Shown here piece by piece: positions 55,688 to 64,000 of a stretch of 64,000 bases of DNA (position 1 is its first letter; each line of letters opens with the position of its first letter). The notes beneath the pieces are model-generated. The model had not been told where the DNA came from. It did not search any database and saw only the letters and a list, made by a program, of their open reading frames with translations. The position numbers and the translations under genes are program-made. Source of the stretch: Affinibrenneria salicis (GTDB lineage: Bacteria > Pseudomonadota > Gammaproteobacteria > Enterobacterales > Enterobacteriaceae); NCBI RefSeq assembly GCF_008710095.1, contig NZ_VYKJ01000006.1, forward strand, positions 248,001 through 312,000, in the 5' to 3' direction.

Positions 55688-56395
55688 ATGGTCTATAAAT
55701 CCATCGCGGATAAATTATGCATTCGCCTCAATTCATCAGCTTATAATATTGGCGCGCCTTTACCGGCGGAGATGAAACTTGCAGAAGAATTCGGCGTTTC
55801 ACGCATGACGATTCGCCGCGCCATTAATCTGCTGGTGGCGTCGGGAATGGTGGTTCGGCGGCACGGCAGCGGCACTTATGTCGCGCGAAAAGATGTATAC
55901 CATGAAACGTCAAGCCTTACCGGCATGGTTGAGGGGGTGCAGCGGCAGGGCAAAAACGTGGTCAGTAAGGTGCTGGATTTTGAAGTTATTCCCGCCCCTC
56001 CGTCGATTGCCTGTCAGTTAAGACTCCGGGCTGACGAACGTCTCTATTTTTCGCGCCGCGTGAGATATGTCGATGGCAAGCCGCTGCTGGTTGAAGACAG
56101 TTACATGCCCGTTAAGCTGTTCCGTAATCTGTCGATTGCGCATCTGGAAGGCTCGAAACTAAATTACATTGAGAAAGAGTGCAATATTATTATCGGCGGC
56201 AATAACGAAGGCCTGATACCTGTTTTGGCGGATAAACAGATAGCCGCGTTAATGGAGGTGCCTGAAAAAACGCCGCTGTTACGTATCACGTCGCTTTTCT
56301 ATAGCGTTGACGGGGAATACCTGAACTATTCGGTTATGTATCGTAATGCCAACGTATACCAGGTTGAATATTGTCTAAAACGTATTTACGCCTGA
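55688..56395 (+). CDS. GntR-family (HutC/UTRA) transcriptional regulator
   Basis: 235 residues. The GntR winged helix occupies residues 3-67 (AEEFGVSRMTIRRAINLL, then HGSGTYVA), followed by a UTRA effector domain (about 90-230; RRVRYVDGKPLLVEDSYMPV). This class senses sugar phosphates, N-acetylglucosamine-6-phosphate, histidine derivatives and the like. AAAAGGGG lies 7-8 nt before the ATG. No catabolic operon adjoins it, so its target is likely elsewhere. Confidence 0.9.
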   Translation: MVYKSIADKLCIRLNSSAYNIGAPLPAEMKLAEEFGVSRMTIRRAINLLVASGMVVRRHGSGTYVARKDVYHETSSLTGMVEGVQRQGKNVVSKVLDFEVIPAPPSIACQLRLRADERLYFSRRVRYVDGKPLLVEDSYMPVKLFRNLSIAHLEGSKLNYIEKECNIIIGGNNEGLIPVLADKQIAALMEVPEKTPLLRITSLFYSVDGEYLNYSVMYRNANVYQVEYCLKRIYA

Positions 56396-57056
56396 ATACG
56401 GCCGAAAACATGAGAACGGGGCACGATAGCCCTGCACTGCTAAATAGCTTCGCGCATTGATGCTTCACTTTTGACCATGCCACAGCGCGTAACTGATGAT
56501 AAACGTATTAAAATAATTATTAAAAACAGTCTATTATGGTTTTATCATAATATCGTTGTCACTTAACCTGCAGGGCAAGTGTAGCGCTATTATGCGAAAC
56601 TATTTAGTCATCGAAAAAACGTATCGGGCCAGATTCTGTCGCGGAGATGCTTAGCGCGGGGCCGTCTGAATCAGGCTGTGTCCCGCAATTCATTTTCGCT
56701 GACTGACGGTGAGAAAAACACATTATTTGGGGCATTTTGAACTGATTTCGTGAGTTTTACGGCTGCCTGCCGTCAGGGGGCGGTTTTTCATCGGCACGAC
56801 AATTGCGGAACACCGCCTGGTTTATCTGCCGTTTTGAACCCGGGCCGGATTCGGCATTCTCACGAATTGCGCGCGCGGGCTACTCGCTGCGCTTGTCTTG
56901 CGGGGCAGCCTGACGTCCGTTAAATATGCGCGGCATTTTGTCTGCGTGCCGCCGTGTTCAAACCGGCGGCGCCTCGCCAGTTACGCCTGCCGGGCGTGAC
57001 TACGAATCGTCACGCTCAGGCAGGCCGAAAAGCGGCGCGGCTTTTGCGCGCCGGGG
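56396..57056. other. Intergenic region without recognisable gene
   Basis: About 660 bp between the GntR gene and the convergent MCP gene. An AT-rich patch lies near 56500-56570. The GC-rich 56770-57050 shows short frames with Arg/Pro/Ala bias and no ribosome site, which I regard as chance. No terminator with T-run seen. Confidence 0.5.
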
Positions 57057-58718
57057 TTAAAAGGTTTCCCAGTTATCCCCTTTGTTCTTTCCCTGTTGCG
57101 GTCTGGCCGGCGCCATGGTCAGCGCCGGCGCGTCCGCCGGTTTTGCCGGCAGGGTCGGCCGCAGGAGCGGCTGCGTTTTGCTGTCCGGCAGTTTGAACGC
57201 GGCCACGGCATTGGTCAGATGATGGACCTGTTCCTCCAGCGACGCGGCGGCGGCGGCGGATTCCTGAACCAGCGCCGCATTCTGTTGCGTAACCCCGTCC
57301 ATTTCGGTGACCGCCTGCTCAACCTGACTGATGCCGCGGCTTTGCTCGTCGGACGCGGTGGCAATTTCCCCCATCAGATCGTTGATGCGGGTAATGGAAG
57401 TGATGATGGCCGACATCGCCTCGCCCGTCTGGGTGACCTGCTTCGAGCCGGTGTTGACGCCCGCGACCGACTCGCTGATGAGTCCTTCAATCTCTTTGGC
57501 CGCCTGAGCGCTGCGCTGCGCCAGATTGCGCACCTCGCCGGCTACCACCGCGAACCCGCGCCCCTGCTCGCCGGCTCTGGCGGCCTCAACGGCGGCATTG
57601 AGCGCCAGAATATTGGTCTGAAACGCAATGCTGTTGATTACGCTGGTTATATCCTCGATCTTCTTCGAACTGGCGGTAATACCGTGCATCGTCGTCACCA
57701 CTTCCTGCGCGACTTTTTCGCCGGCCTGCGCCGCGCTCACCGCCTGCTGAGTCAGGCTGCTGGCCTGATAAACATTTTCCGTATTCTGTTTTACCGTCGC
57801 GCCCAGTTGTTCCATGCTGGCCGCGGTTTGCGCCAGCGCGGAGGCCTGCTGTTCCGTTCGGGAGGACAAATCGATATTGCCGGCGGCGATCTCCTGTGAT
57901 GCGTGGGATACGGTATAGCCGGAATCGCGCACCTGACCGATAATCTCGACCAGCGACAGGCGCATCCGCTCCATTGAACGCATTACATCGCCGATTTCAC
58001 CTTTTACCGAGGCGTCCACCGGCGTATTCAGCAGACCGCTGGCGATCTGGCTGCAGTGATCTTTGGCGATATCGAGCTGGTTCAGCACGTAGCGTTTCAT
58101 CAAGACCATCATCACGACGATAACCGCAATAAACAGCGCGGCAAAAACGCCCACCAGCGCCAGCGCAGAATTAAAGCTCGCCTGCGCGTCCTGGTTTAAA
58201 TCTCTGGCGTACTGTTCACGGAACGCCAGCAGCTTATCCAGCGCTATTTCATACTGGTGATCCAGCTGCGATACGGTGGCAATCTGTTGACTGAAACGTA
58301 ACCGATCGTTATTGCGGGCGGCGTCCAGCAGCGGCTGCACCCCTTGTTGACGATAGGCAAGATAGCTGGCGCGATAGGCCTCGGCCAGCGCCGCTTCCCC
58401 TGGCTGTTTAGGCGAATCAAGGTACGCCTGGAAGGCTGTATCCGCTTTGCCGGATATCGCCTCCATCTCATCGAAAATCTGTTTCGCGCGCGGCGCATTA
58501 TTGCCATCCATCTCCTGCATGTATTCCATCAGGCGAACGCGCAGAGTACGACTGTGGTTAATCGGGTCGATAACCGATAACACGACGCGAATTTCTTTGT
58601 TCACGCTGTCGAGAGAATTATTGCTGCGGATTAATAGCCAGACGTTGGATATTGTGCTGGCGATAAAAATAAAGAGTAATGTACTGAGAACCAGAATAGA
58701 AAATCGTTTAATTGACAT
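57057..58718 (-). CDS. Methyl-accepting chemotaxis protein
   Basis: 553 residues from ATG 58718, which has AGGA 6 nt upstream (ATG 58724 touches it). Two transmembrane helices bound a periplasmic four-helix-bundle sensor (about 35-190). A HAMP domain (about 210-265) and the signalling domain follow, with the hairpin [20 protein letters not shown]. The C-terminal NWETF pentapeptide tethers CheR and CheB, the mark of a high-abundance Tar/Tsr-type receptor. The ligand is unknown. Gene stands alone. Confidence 0.93.
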   Translation of the reverse strand: MSIKRFSILVLSTLLFIFIASTISNVWLLIRSNNSLDSVNKEIRVVLSVIDPINHSRTLRVRLMEYMQEMDGNNAPRAKQIFDEMEAISGKADTAFQAYLDSPKQPGEAALAEAYRASYLAYRQQGVQPLLDAARNNDRLRFSQQIATVSQLDHQYEIALDKLLAFREQYARDLNQDAQASFNSALALVGVFAALFIAVIVVMMVLMKRYVLNQLDIAKDHCSQIASGLLNTPVDASVKGEIGDVMRSMERMRLSLVEIIGQVRDSGYTVSHASQEIAAGNIDLSSRTEQQASALAQTAASMEQLGATVKQNTENVYQASSLTQQAVSAAQAGEKVAQEVVTTMHGITASSKKIEDITSVINSIAFQTNILALNAAVEAARAGEQGRGFAVVAGEVRNLAQRSAQAAKEIEGLISESVAGVNTGSKQVTQTGEAMSAIITSITRINDLMGEIATASDEQSRGISQVEQAVTEMDGVTQQNAALVQESAAAAASLEEQVHHLTNAVAAFKLPDSKTQPLLRPTLPAKPADAPALTMAPARPQQGKNKGDNWETF

Positions 58719-58968
58719 GGCCATTCCTGTGCAGATGGTAATCCTGAAATTAATTATCCCCGCGGTGTTTCGATATGCAGAAAACGAACGCGCCTGCATG
58801 TGCAAGATGAAGGGAAGCGCACTTACTATCGGCAGGGGGGGGCATAAGCTATAGCTTTACTTTTGTAACATAGTGTTTGTAATTATTTTTATCGTGCGGC
58901 GGGATCATTTGCGGGCGGGAGAAGAATCGCTGCCGAATGTATTCGATTGTCGGGGCGACTTTCCCCGG

Positions 58969-59242
58969 CATAACTAAAATAATTTGAGTTGCAGCAAGGC
59001 GGCGACACAACGGCAAATTCGTCGGCAACCAATTTGTCCAGCCAACGGGCCGACCTGCGGTGAGAGGCAGGCCGGCGCGCATTAATCCCCGGCAGATTAC
59101 ATCAGTAAGTGGCCGGGGGAAGCGATAAATCTGCCGGCAGCAGAGTTGAACGCCGATGGCGGCGGTCCGGCAAGGGCGAGCCCATGGATGGGGCGAGTAA
59201 CCAGGCCAACGTATCTGCAACTTGCAGTATGCAGTGGTATAC
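58969..59242 (+). repeat. Long ERIC-like element, copy A
   Basis: About 274 bp. The left end ACTAAAATAATTTGAGTTGC and right end CTGCAACTTGCAGTAT are the inverted termini of ERIC. The centre AATCCCCGGCAGATTACATC and AGTAAGTGGCCGGGG match the ERIC core. About 75 and 70 bp of extra sequence flank the core. Near-identical to copy B, and copy C is inverted. Confidence 0.85.
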
Positions 59243-59294
59243 AACCGACGGGCTCCCACAGCGTTCCCCCCGGAGCCCGTTGGCGCGAACAGGA

Positions 59295-60092
59295 TTATGA
59301 CTCAGGCAGGTAAATTTCCGCCTTCATAAAAATAACCGCCTCCCCGATGATCCGCACGCGATCGCCGGCCAGTTCGCATCGCAAATAACCGCCGCGGGCC
59401 GAGGCCTGAAAGGCGGATAATGTCTTTTTGCCGAGCTTTTCGGCCCACCAGGGAACCAGCGTCGCGTGGGTGGAGCCGGTTACCGGATCTTCCGGTATAC
59501 CCACGCCCGGTGCGAAACTGCGCGAAACGAAATCGTGAGCTTCCCCGCGAGCGGTAATAACCAGCCCGGTGGCGCCGAGTCGAGCTATCTGCTGCATATC
59601 CGGAATAAACGCGCGCACCGCCGCCTCATTCGCCAGTTCGACAAAGATGTTGGCGTCGTGGCGGAAGATATTTTGCGACCGGTGTTGGAAAATGTCGGCA
59701 ATGGGCGGCGGCAGTTCCTTCAGCGGTTGAGCGGGCATTGCAGGAATATCAAGGCAATAGCCCGCGTCTTCGGCTGAAACGCGCAGCGCGCCGATGCGGG
59801 TAAAAAACGTGATATCGCCCTGCACCTTATAGCAGGAGATCAGAATGTGCGCCGTAGCGAGGGTGGCATGGCCGCAAAAATCGACTTCGGTGGTTGGCGT
59901 AAACCAGCGCAACTGCCAGCCGTTATCTCTGGCGCAGGCGAATGCGGTTTCGGCAAGGTTATTTTCCGCCGCAATCGCCTGCATAACCTCATCATCTAAC
60001 CATTGCTGCAGGACGATGACCGCGGCCGGATTACCGGCAAAGACGCGCGTGGAAAAAGCATCGACCTGATACATTGTCATTGTTTTTGGCAT
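59295..60092 (-). CDS. PhzF-family isomerase-like protein
   Basis: 265 residues from ATG 60092 (GGGA 6 nt upstream; the frame extends to ATG 60119). YQVDAFSTRVFAGNPAAV at the N-terminus, the catalytic Glu in NNLAETAF, RWFTPTTEVDFCGHATLA, and the second-half motif GIPEDPVTGSTHATL identify a PhzF-fold (diaminopimelate epimerase-like) enzyme. PhzF isomerises trans-2,3-dihydro-3-hydroxyanthranilate in phenazine synthesis, but no phz genes are here, so the true substrate is unknown. It is flanked by ERIC copies A and B. Confidence 0.88.
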   Translation of the reverse strand: MPKTMTMYQVDAFSTRVFAGNPAAVIVLQQWLDDEVMQAIAAENNLAETAFACARDNGWQLRWFTPTTEVDFCGHATLATAHILISCYKVQGDITFFTRIGALRVSAEDAGYCLDIPAMPAQPLKELPPPIADIFQHRSQNIFRHDANIFVELANEAAVRAFIPDMQQIARLGATGLVITARGEAHDFVSRSFAPGVGIPEDPVTGSTHATLVPWWAEKLGKKTLSAFQASARGGYLRCELAGDRVRIIGEAVIFMKAEIYLPES

Positions 60093-60208
60093 GTGGTGTC
60101 CCATCAAAGATTTATTCATGTCGTATCTGAGTCGCCTGCGTTGACAATGGTGTAAAGCTATTTCCGTTTCACCGGCGCCTGATAATCATAACGGGATAAT
60201 GATATGGC

Positions 60209-60483
60209 GTTATACCTAAAATAATTCGAGTTGCAGCAAGGCGGCGACACAGCGACAAATTCGTCGGCAACCAATTTGTCCAGCCAACGGGCCGACCTGC
60301 GGTGAGAGGCAGGATGGCGCTCATTAATCCCCGGCAGATTACATCAGTAAGTGGCCGGGGGAAGCGATAAATCTGCCGGCAGCAGAGCTGAACGCCGATG
60401 GCGGCGGCCCGGCAAGGGCGAGCCCATGGATGGATCGAGTAACCAGACCAACGTATCTGCAACGTGAATTATGAAGGGTATAT
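60209..60483 (+). repeat. Long ERIC-like element, copy B
   Basis: About 275 bp, same orientation and nearly identical to copy A (a few percent differences by eye). Left end GTTATACCTAAAATAATTCG, right end ATCTGCAACGTGAATTATGA then AGGGTATA. The core ATTACATCAGTAAGTGGCCG is the same. It lies between the phzF-like gene and the small secreted gene. Confidence 0.87.
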
Positions 60484-60608
60484 ACTTGTCATAATTCAGG
60501 CCGCAGACGTGTCGCTTCCGTTATTCGCGGCCCGGGGACTCGCTCTTGCGCGATGGCGGAAAGCCTCGTTATTGACAAAATATCATTACCCTCAAAGGAA
60601 GGAAAATT

Positions 60609-60839
60609 ATGAAAACACCAATCGCAGCCGCTCTTCTGTTATTTGCGGCCGGCGCCGTACAGGCCGGCGACGCTCATGTATGTCGTTCCGACGCTCAGTC
60701 TATCGATAAGGTAAAAAGTCTTACCGACAACACGGTATTTACCTGTGGCGAGCAGCTAAAAGGCACGCTGCCTCAACTGGCGAAACTGGGATGGCAGATT
60801 GTACAAATCGTACAACAAACGGAAGATCCGGCCGTATAG
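60609..60839 (+). CDS. Small hypothetical exported protein
   Basis: 76 residues. Signal peptide (IAAALLLFAAGAVQA/GD, cleavage near residue 19), then a mature part of about 57 residues with two cysteines (HVCRSDA, VFTCGEQ) and LPQLAKLGWQIVQIVQQ. AAGGAAGG lies 7-8 nt before the ATG. A disulfide-stabilised periplasmic protein of unknown role; resembles small enteric periplasmic DUF proteins but I do not recognise a specific one. Stands alone after ERIC copy B. Confidence 0.7.
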   Translation: MKTPIAAALLLFAAGAVQAGDAHVCRSDAQSIDKVKSLTDNTVFTCGEQLKGTLPQLAKLGWQIVQIVQQTEDPAV

Positions 60840-61200
60840 GCTAAAATTTATCACGAATTAATTATTCAGAAACCCTGACGCCGGACGCGCCTGAAAAATA
60901 GCGCCGCTTCGGCCATGCTGATTATCGCGTCGCGTTAACAATGCAGGACGCAAATGTCCGGGGGGGCTGCTTGCCGCGCGGCCGGTATGTATTACGCCGA
61001 CGGTTTCACCGTATGTGCGCAGGGGGATATTGGTTTACCACACAGCATCGGCAATGCGTGAATACGTCTGACGGCGCCGGGATGGCCGGCTCCGGCGAAG
61101 AGGCGCCGACGGCGATTATAGTTATCCTGTTTCGGCTCCGTCCGCGCTTCATCGCTAAAGCCTGCTTGCCGCGCGGCTTCTTCGGCGTCGTATTCGGCCA
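60840..61200. other. Intergenic region between small secreted gene and mviM
   Basis: 360 bp. A 70-codon minus frame (60992-61204) overlaps the mviM stop but has an Arg/Pro-rich, non-protein-like end and no ribosome site. No other feature is evident. Confidence 0.4.
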
Positions 61201-62118
61201 TCAAACCTCATGGCGCAATAATTTTTCCACCGTGCGCTGCGCGATTAGCGCCTGTTCGCCCGATGTTTCCGGCGCGGTTTGATTTTGTACGCAGTCGATA
61301 AAGTGTTGAACACAGCCGACAAAGCCCCGCTGTTCCAGCGTGCTTTGCCAGTCTGGCGCATGGCGGAAAACGGTTCCTTTTCCGCTGTCCTCGCACCATT
61401 CCCGCATACCCGTTACGCGCAGTAAAGCGCCGCTGGACACGGCCTGGACATACTCCTGCTGACCGCCGGCATGGCGATGCATACTGGTGGTAATCTGCAG
61501 ATCCTGACACGTGAAATGATGTTCCGCATAAATCATCTCGCCTTTTTCGTTCGCGGCAATATTACCGCTCTGCAGGTTGACCGGCCCTCCCGCCAGCCAT
61601 AGCGCCGTATCGACAACGTGTAGATAGTCATCCAGCAGGGTAAAACGCACATCGTTCGGCCCGATACTATTGCCGCGATGCTTATCCATGCGCAGCGAGG
61701 ACATGCTGGCCGAAAATGTTTTTAACTGACGATACATCGGGGCAAACCGGCGGTTGAAGCCGACCATCAGCGTCAGCTTTTTGTCACTGGCCAGCTCCAC
61801 CAGTCGTTCCGCTTCAGCCAGATTTTCCGCTAACGGTTTATCTACGCAGACATGGACGCCCAGACGCAACAATTCGCTGACCACGGCATAATGACTGCCG
61901 GTGGCGCTGTGGACGAACACGGCGTCGCACCGTTGCGCCAGTTCGCCAAGAGAGCTAATGTACGGCAGGCGATACGCATTACAAATGGGCAGCGCCTTCT
62001 CCCGCGTCGGTGAAAACGCGCCTTCCAGTACCCAGTCGTTTGCGGCGGACAGTACCGGCAGCCAGGCCTTTTGTGCAATGCCCCCCAAACCCACCACGCC
62101 AATGCGTAATTTAGTCAT
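61201..62118 (-). CDS. mviM: Gfo/Idh/MocA oxidoreductase MviM (YceM)
   Basis: 305 residues from ATG 62118 (GGAG 8 nt upstream). It is very close to enteric MviM/YceM from end to end: RIGVVGLGGIAQKAWLPVL (Rossmann start), VCVDKPLAENL, the hinge VGFNRRFAPMY, LDDYLHVVDTALWL and LEQRGFVGC. It is a NAD(P)-dependent oxidoreductase of unknown substrate. In E. coli it lies upstream of murJ (mviN); here the downstream gene is not murJ. Confidence 0.92.
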   Translation of the reverse strand: MTKLRIGVVGLGGIAQKAWLPVLSAANDWVLEGAFSPTREKALPICNAYRLPYISSLGELAQRCDAVFVHSATGSHYAVVSELLRLGVHVCVDKPLAENLAEAERLVELASDKKLTLMVGFNRRFAPMYRQLKTFSASMSSLRMDKHRGNSIGPNDVRFTLLDDYLHVVDTALWLAGGPVNLQSGNIAANEKGEMIYAEHHFTCQDLQITTSMHRHAGGQQEYVQAVSSGALLRVTGMREWCEDSGKGTVFRHAPDWQSTLEQRGFVGCVQHFIDCVQNQTAPETSGEQALIAQRTVEKLLRHEV

Positions 62119-62577
62119 ATTTAAGCTCCAGCTATCCCGTGATTTAGCATCATCGGCCATTTTCTGCAGGTTCGCTACACCATGGCATCACCAATGCGTT
62201 TATCTGACGGTTGGTCATAACTCCGGCCCGTGGTAATGGTGTTTCCAATCAGCCATCGATCGCTTTTTCATGGCGCTCCGCCGGGCGGGAGAAGCAAATC
62301 GTGATCTTGCCCGGCCGCGGTGGATACCGCTTTACGCGAGATTGCTTTCCTCAAACTGTAGCGGTCTTAGACCGCCGTTGTCGCGGGAGGCGACGATGCC
62401 GGTGTAATCGACGTCCATACATATATTCAAATATTGCCGGTTTAATCACTTCCTGCGCGTTGAATCTTTTTCCATGAACGCGCTTTACGTTACGGACTGT
62501 AAAAAATGCTCCGCACAGGCATTGTTGTCGCAGCAGACCTTTGCTCTTATGCTACATACCCGTTCGTTATTATTTGT

Positions 62578-62842
62578 AATATCCCCTTCATGCAGCAAGC
62601 TGCAGTCGCGTTGGTTTCGTCACTTGCCCTGCCATGGGCTGGCTCGTCCTTGCAGGGCCAGCCGTCAGCGACGTTCAATTTTGCTGCCGGCAGATTTATC
62701 GCTCACCCCGGCCGCTTACTGCGCTACGCTGACGGGGATTAATGGGAGAGTCCGTCTCTCACCGAAGGTCAGACATTCGTTGCCGACCAATTTATCGCTG
62801 TAGCGCCGCCGTGCTGCAACTCGAATTATTTGGGAGATATAT
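62578..62842 (-). repeat. Long ERIC-like element, copy C (inverted)
   Basis: About 265 bp, inverted relative to copies A and B. The end CTGCAACTCGAATTATTTGG then GAGATAT and the opposite CATGCAGCAAGCTGCAGTCG are the ERIC termini. Internal blocks TTGCTGCCGGCAGATTTATC and ATTAATGGGAGAG match the extra segments of A and B, but the copy is more diverged. Confidence 0.8.
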
Positions 62843-63138
62843 TAATAATAAATGGAAAAGCGATTTTTCTGTCGGCGTTCGCTATCGCGCCGCCCGCTCA
62901 TTACACAGTTGACGGGACACCTGCTTTGCCGGCGTCGCGTTGAAATGCATAGCCGCCGGATTCACCGGCGGTTTTAACCACGCCGATACGCTCAGCCGGG
63001 GGCGGCGCCCGCTGACGAAACTTTGGCGTATATTGATGACGGAAACGGTCTCTTAAGGGCTTTCGCTGGCGCCATGGCGCATTTGTTAACGATTTCACTC
63101 AATTAACCGGCGGCCGCTATTCGCGGGGAGGGGGCATT

Positions 63139-63178
63139 ATTATAAACAAGTCTGGCGCAGGCCAGTCTTGTTTATAAT
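63139..63178. repeat. 40-bp palindrome after the PfkB kinase gene
   Basis: ATTATAAACAAG-T-CTGGC then GCAG then GCCAG-T-CTTGTTTATAAT: 18-nt arms with one T:T mismatch and a 4-nt loop. It lies just past the kinase stop. It may be a bidirectional terminator, but there is no U-run beyond the stem (its AT-rich base partly substitutes). Confidence 0.65.
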
Positions 63179-63196
63179 TGTATGCCGCGAACAATC

Positions 63197-64000
63197 TCAG
63201 CTAAAAAGGCGCTGGCGATTTTGGGTGAGCGCGTGCGCGACATCGGGCAACATTGGGAAAGAGCTTTGACCGCCATATTTCTGAATCGAGCATGAACTAA
63301 TTTCCGCCGCGAAGGGGATCGCTTCCTGCAGTGAGATATCGTTCACCAGACAGTAGGCGATGCCGCCGATAAAAGAGTCTCCGGCTCCTGTGGTATCCAC
63401 TACATCCGGGCAGAATACCGCCGGATAGTGTTGCGCGCCCTCATCACTGGACAGTACCGCGCCTTTCTCGCCCAAAGTAATAATCACCTGACCCCTGACC
63501 CGTTTGTGTAATTCAGCGGCACTGGTGAGCGCGTCATTAACGGATGCAACGGACATTTTGCTCATGAAGCTGGCTTCTGTCTCATTCACGACCAGAAAAT
63601 CGACCAGGCTCAGCGACTGCCTGGAAACTTCTCTTGCTGGCGCGTTATTCAGCAAAATCTTACAGTGATGATGGCTGGCTAATTTGATCGCACGCTCAAC
63701 CACATGGTCAGGAATTTCCGACTGCAGTATCACCAGTGGCTGTTCTTTAAATAAAGACTCACTGATATCAGATTCCTCGATCAGATAGTTCGCGCCTTTA
63801 ATAATCGTGCTGCAGTAATCGCCGGATTCAAGAATCTGTACAATACCGATGCCGGAGGTTTTGCCTCGCTGGGTAATGTGCGCTACCGATACATTGCTCC
63901 CATCTAACGACTTGATCAGCGCGCTGCCGTAAATATCGTTTCCAACACAGCCGATCATATTCACATTCAGTCCAAGCTTTGCGCATTGAACGGCCTGATT
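63197..64000 (-). CDS. PfkB-family carbohydrate kinase, ribokinase-like (5' end outside window)
   Basis: 267 codons visible on the minus strand, open at the window edge. NQAVQCAKLGLNVNMIGCVG near the edge matches the early GANQAV...MIGCVG region of ribokinases. The C-terminal signature DTTGAGDSFIGGIA (catalytic Asp) is intact, as are GKTSGIGIVQ and VNETEA. It phosphorylates a sugar or nucleoside such as ribose. The first about 40 residues are missing. Substrate cannot be assigned without them and the neighbours. Confidence 0.88.
   Translation of the reverse strand, partial: NQAVQCAKLGLNVNMIGCVGNDIYGSALIKSLDGSNVSVAHITQRGKTSGIGIVQILESGDYCSTIIKGANYLIEESDISESLFKEQPLVILQSEIPDHVVERAIKLASHHHCKILLNNAPAREVSRQSLSLVDFLVVNETEASFMSKMSVASVNDALTSAAELHKRVRGQVIITLGEKGAVLSSDEGAQHYPAVFCPDVVDTTGAGDSFIGGIAYCLVNDISLQEAIPFAAEISSCSIQKYGGQSSFPMLPDVAHALTQNRQRLFS

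Larger units (their letters stand above)
62119..63196. other. 1.1-kb intergenic region with ERIC copy C and a palindrome
   Basis: Contains ERIC copy C (62578-62842) and the palindrome at 63139-63178. A 28-codon minus frame ending at 62332, ASRDNGGLRPLQFEESNLA, reads protein-like but has no ribosome site and is upstream of nothing recognisable. The rest has no evident gene. Confidence 0.5.

Noticed and set aside
58849..60462. Two similar minus-strand ORFs (58849-59259 and 60169-60462) encoding Arg/Trp/Pro-rich peptides with shared segments
   Set aside because: They lie inside ERIC-like copies A and B; the similarity comes from the repeat and there is no ribosome site.
60992..61204. 70-codon minus ORF overlapping the mviM stop
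   Set aside because: First 25 residues look protein-like, but no ribosome site is evident and the rest is Arg/Pro/Cys-rich, typical of chance frames in GC-rich DNA.
62332..62418. 28-codon minus ORF upstream of mviM ending ASRDNGGLRPLQFEESNLA
   Set aside because: Protein-like composition, but no ribosome site, no long frame and no recognised family; could be a gene fragment but support is too weak.

Overview
The window looks like a chromosomal segment of a plant-associated or environmental Enterobacterales, plausibly Pectobacteriaceae (Brenneria/Dickeya/Pectobacterium-like). The evidence is near-enteric versions of Tam, PrfC, OsmY, YtjA, YjjV, BglA, MgtA and MviM, ERIC-type repeats, and high-GC coding sequence. 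I cannot name the genus from sequence alone. I saw no rRNA, tRNA, CRISPR array or transposase.

Layout. 1-9.4 kb is core: partial tam, prfC, osmY, ytjA, a CsbD-like gene, bglA with an RpiR regulator, yjjV, and a CNT nucleoside transporter behind a two-site CRP promoter of the CytR type. 9.4-22.7 kb is a nitrogen-acquisition block. It has a Tat-exported NMT1/TauA-like ABC system behind a sigma54-type promoter, a LuxR-type response regulator, and a hybrid histidine kinase whose sensor half is an NCS1 permease fold followed by a Cys-rich knot. Divergent from the kinase is a urea/short-chain-amide ABC transporter (UrtABCDE/FmdDEF type) ending in formamidase amiF. Three operator-like repeats at 21-bp period lie in the divergent promoter. 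22.7-26.3 kb holds stand-alone genes: a PEBP-like protein, an AraC regulator, a CPBP protease and an RBBP9-like hydrolase.

26.3-38.1 kb is a second amide/nucleobase-type block. A seven-gene minus-strand operon encodes a nitrilase, an ABC transporter, an AtzG-like small subunit, an amidase and an EamA exporter. An XRE-cupin regulator diverges from it, and a BMP/YufOPQ-type ABC importer follows. Together the two blocks carry four ABC importers and three C-N hydrolases, which fits scavenging of organic nitrogen.

38.6-42.0 kb is mgtA, with a PhoP box, a promoter and a possible 15-codon leader ORF that seems to overlap a decayed ERIC element. 42.2-55.1 kb is a complete tad/flp pilus locus behind an AT-rich leader. 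55.1-64 kb is looser: a gene remnant, a GntR regulator, a chemoreceptor ending in NWETF, phzF-like, a small secreted protein, mviM and a partial PfkB kinase. Three long ERIC-like elements (about 265-275 bp) are interspersed here.
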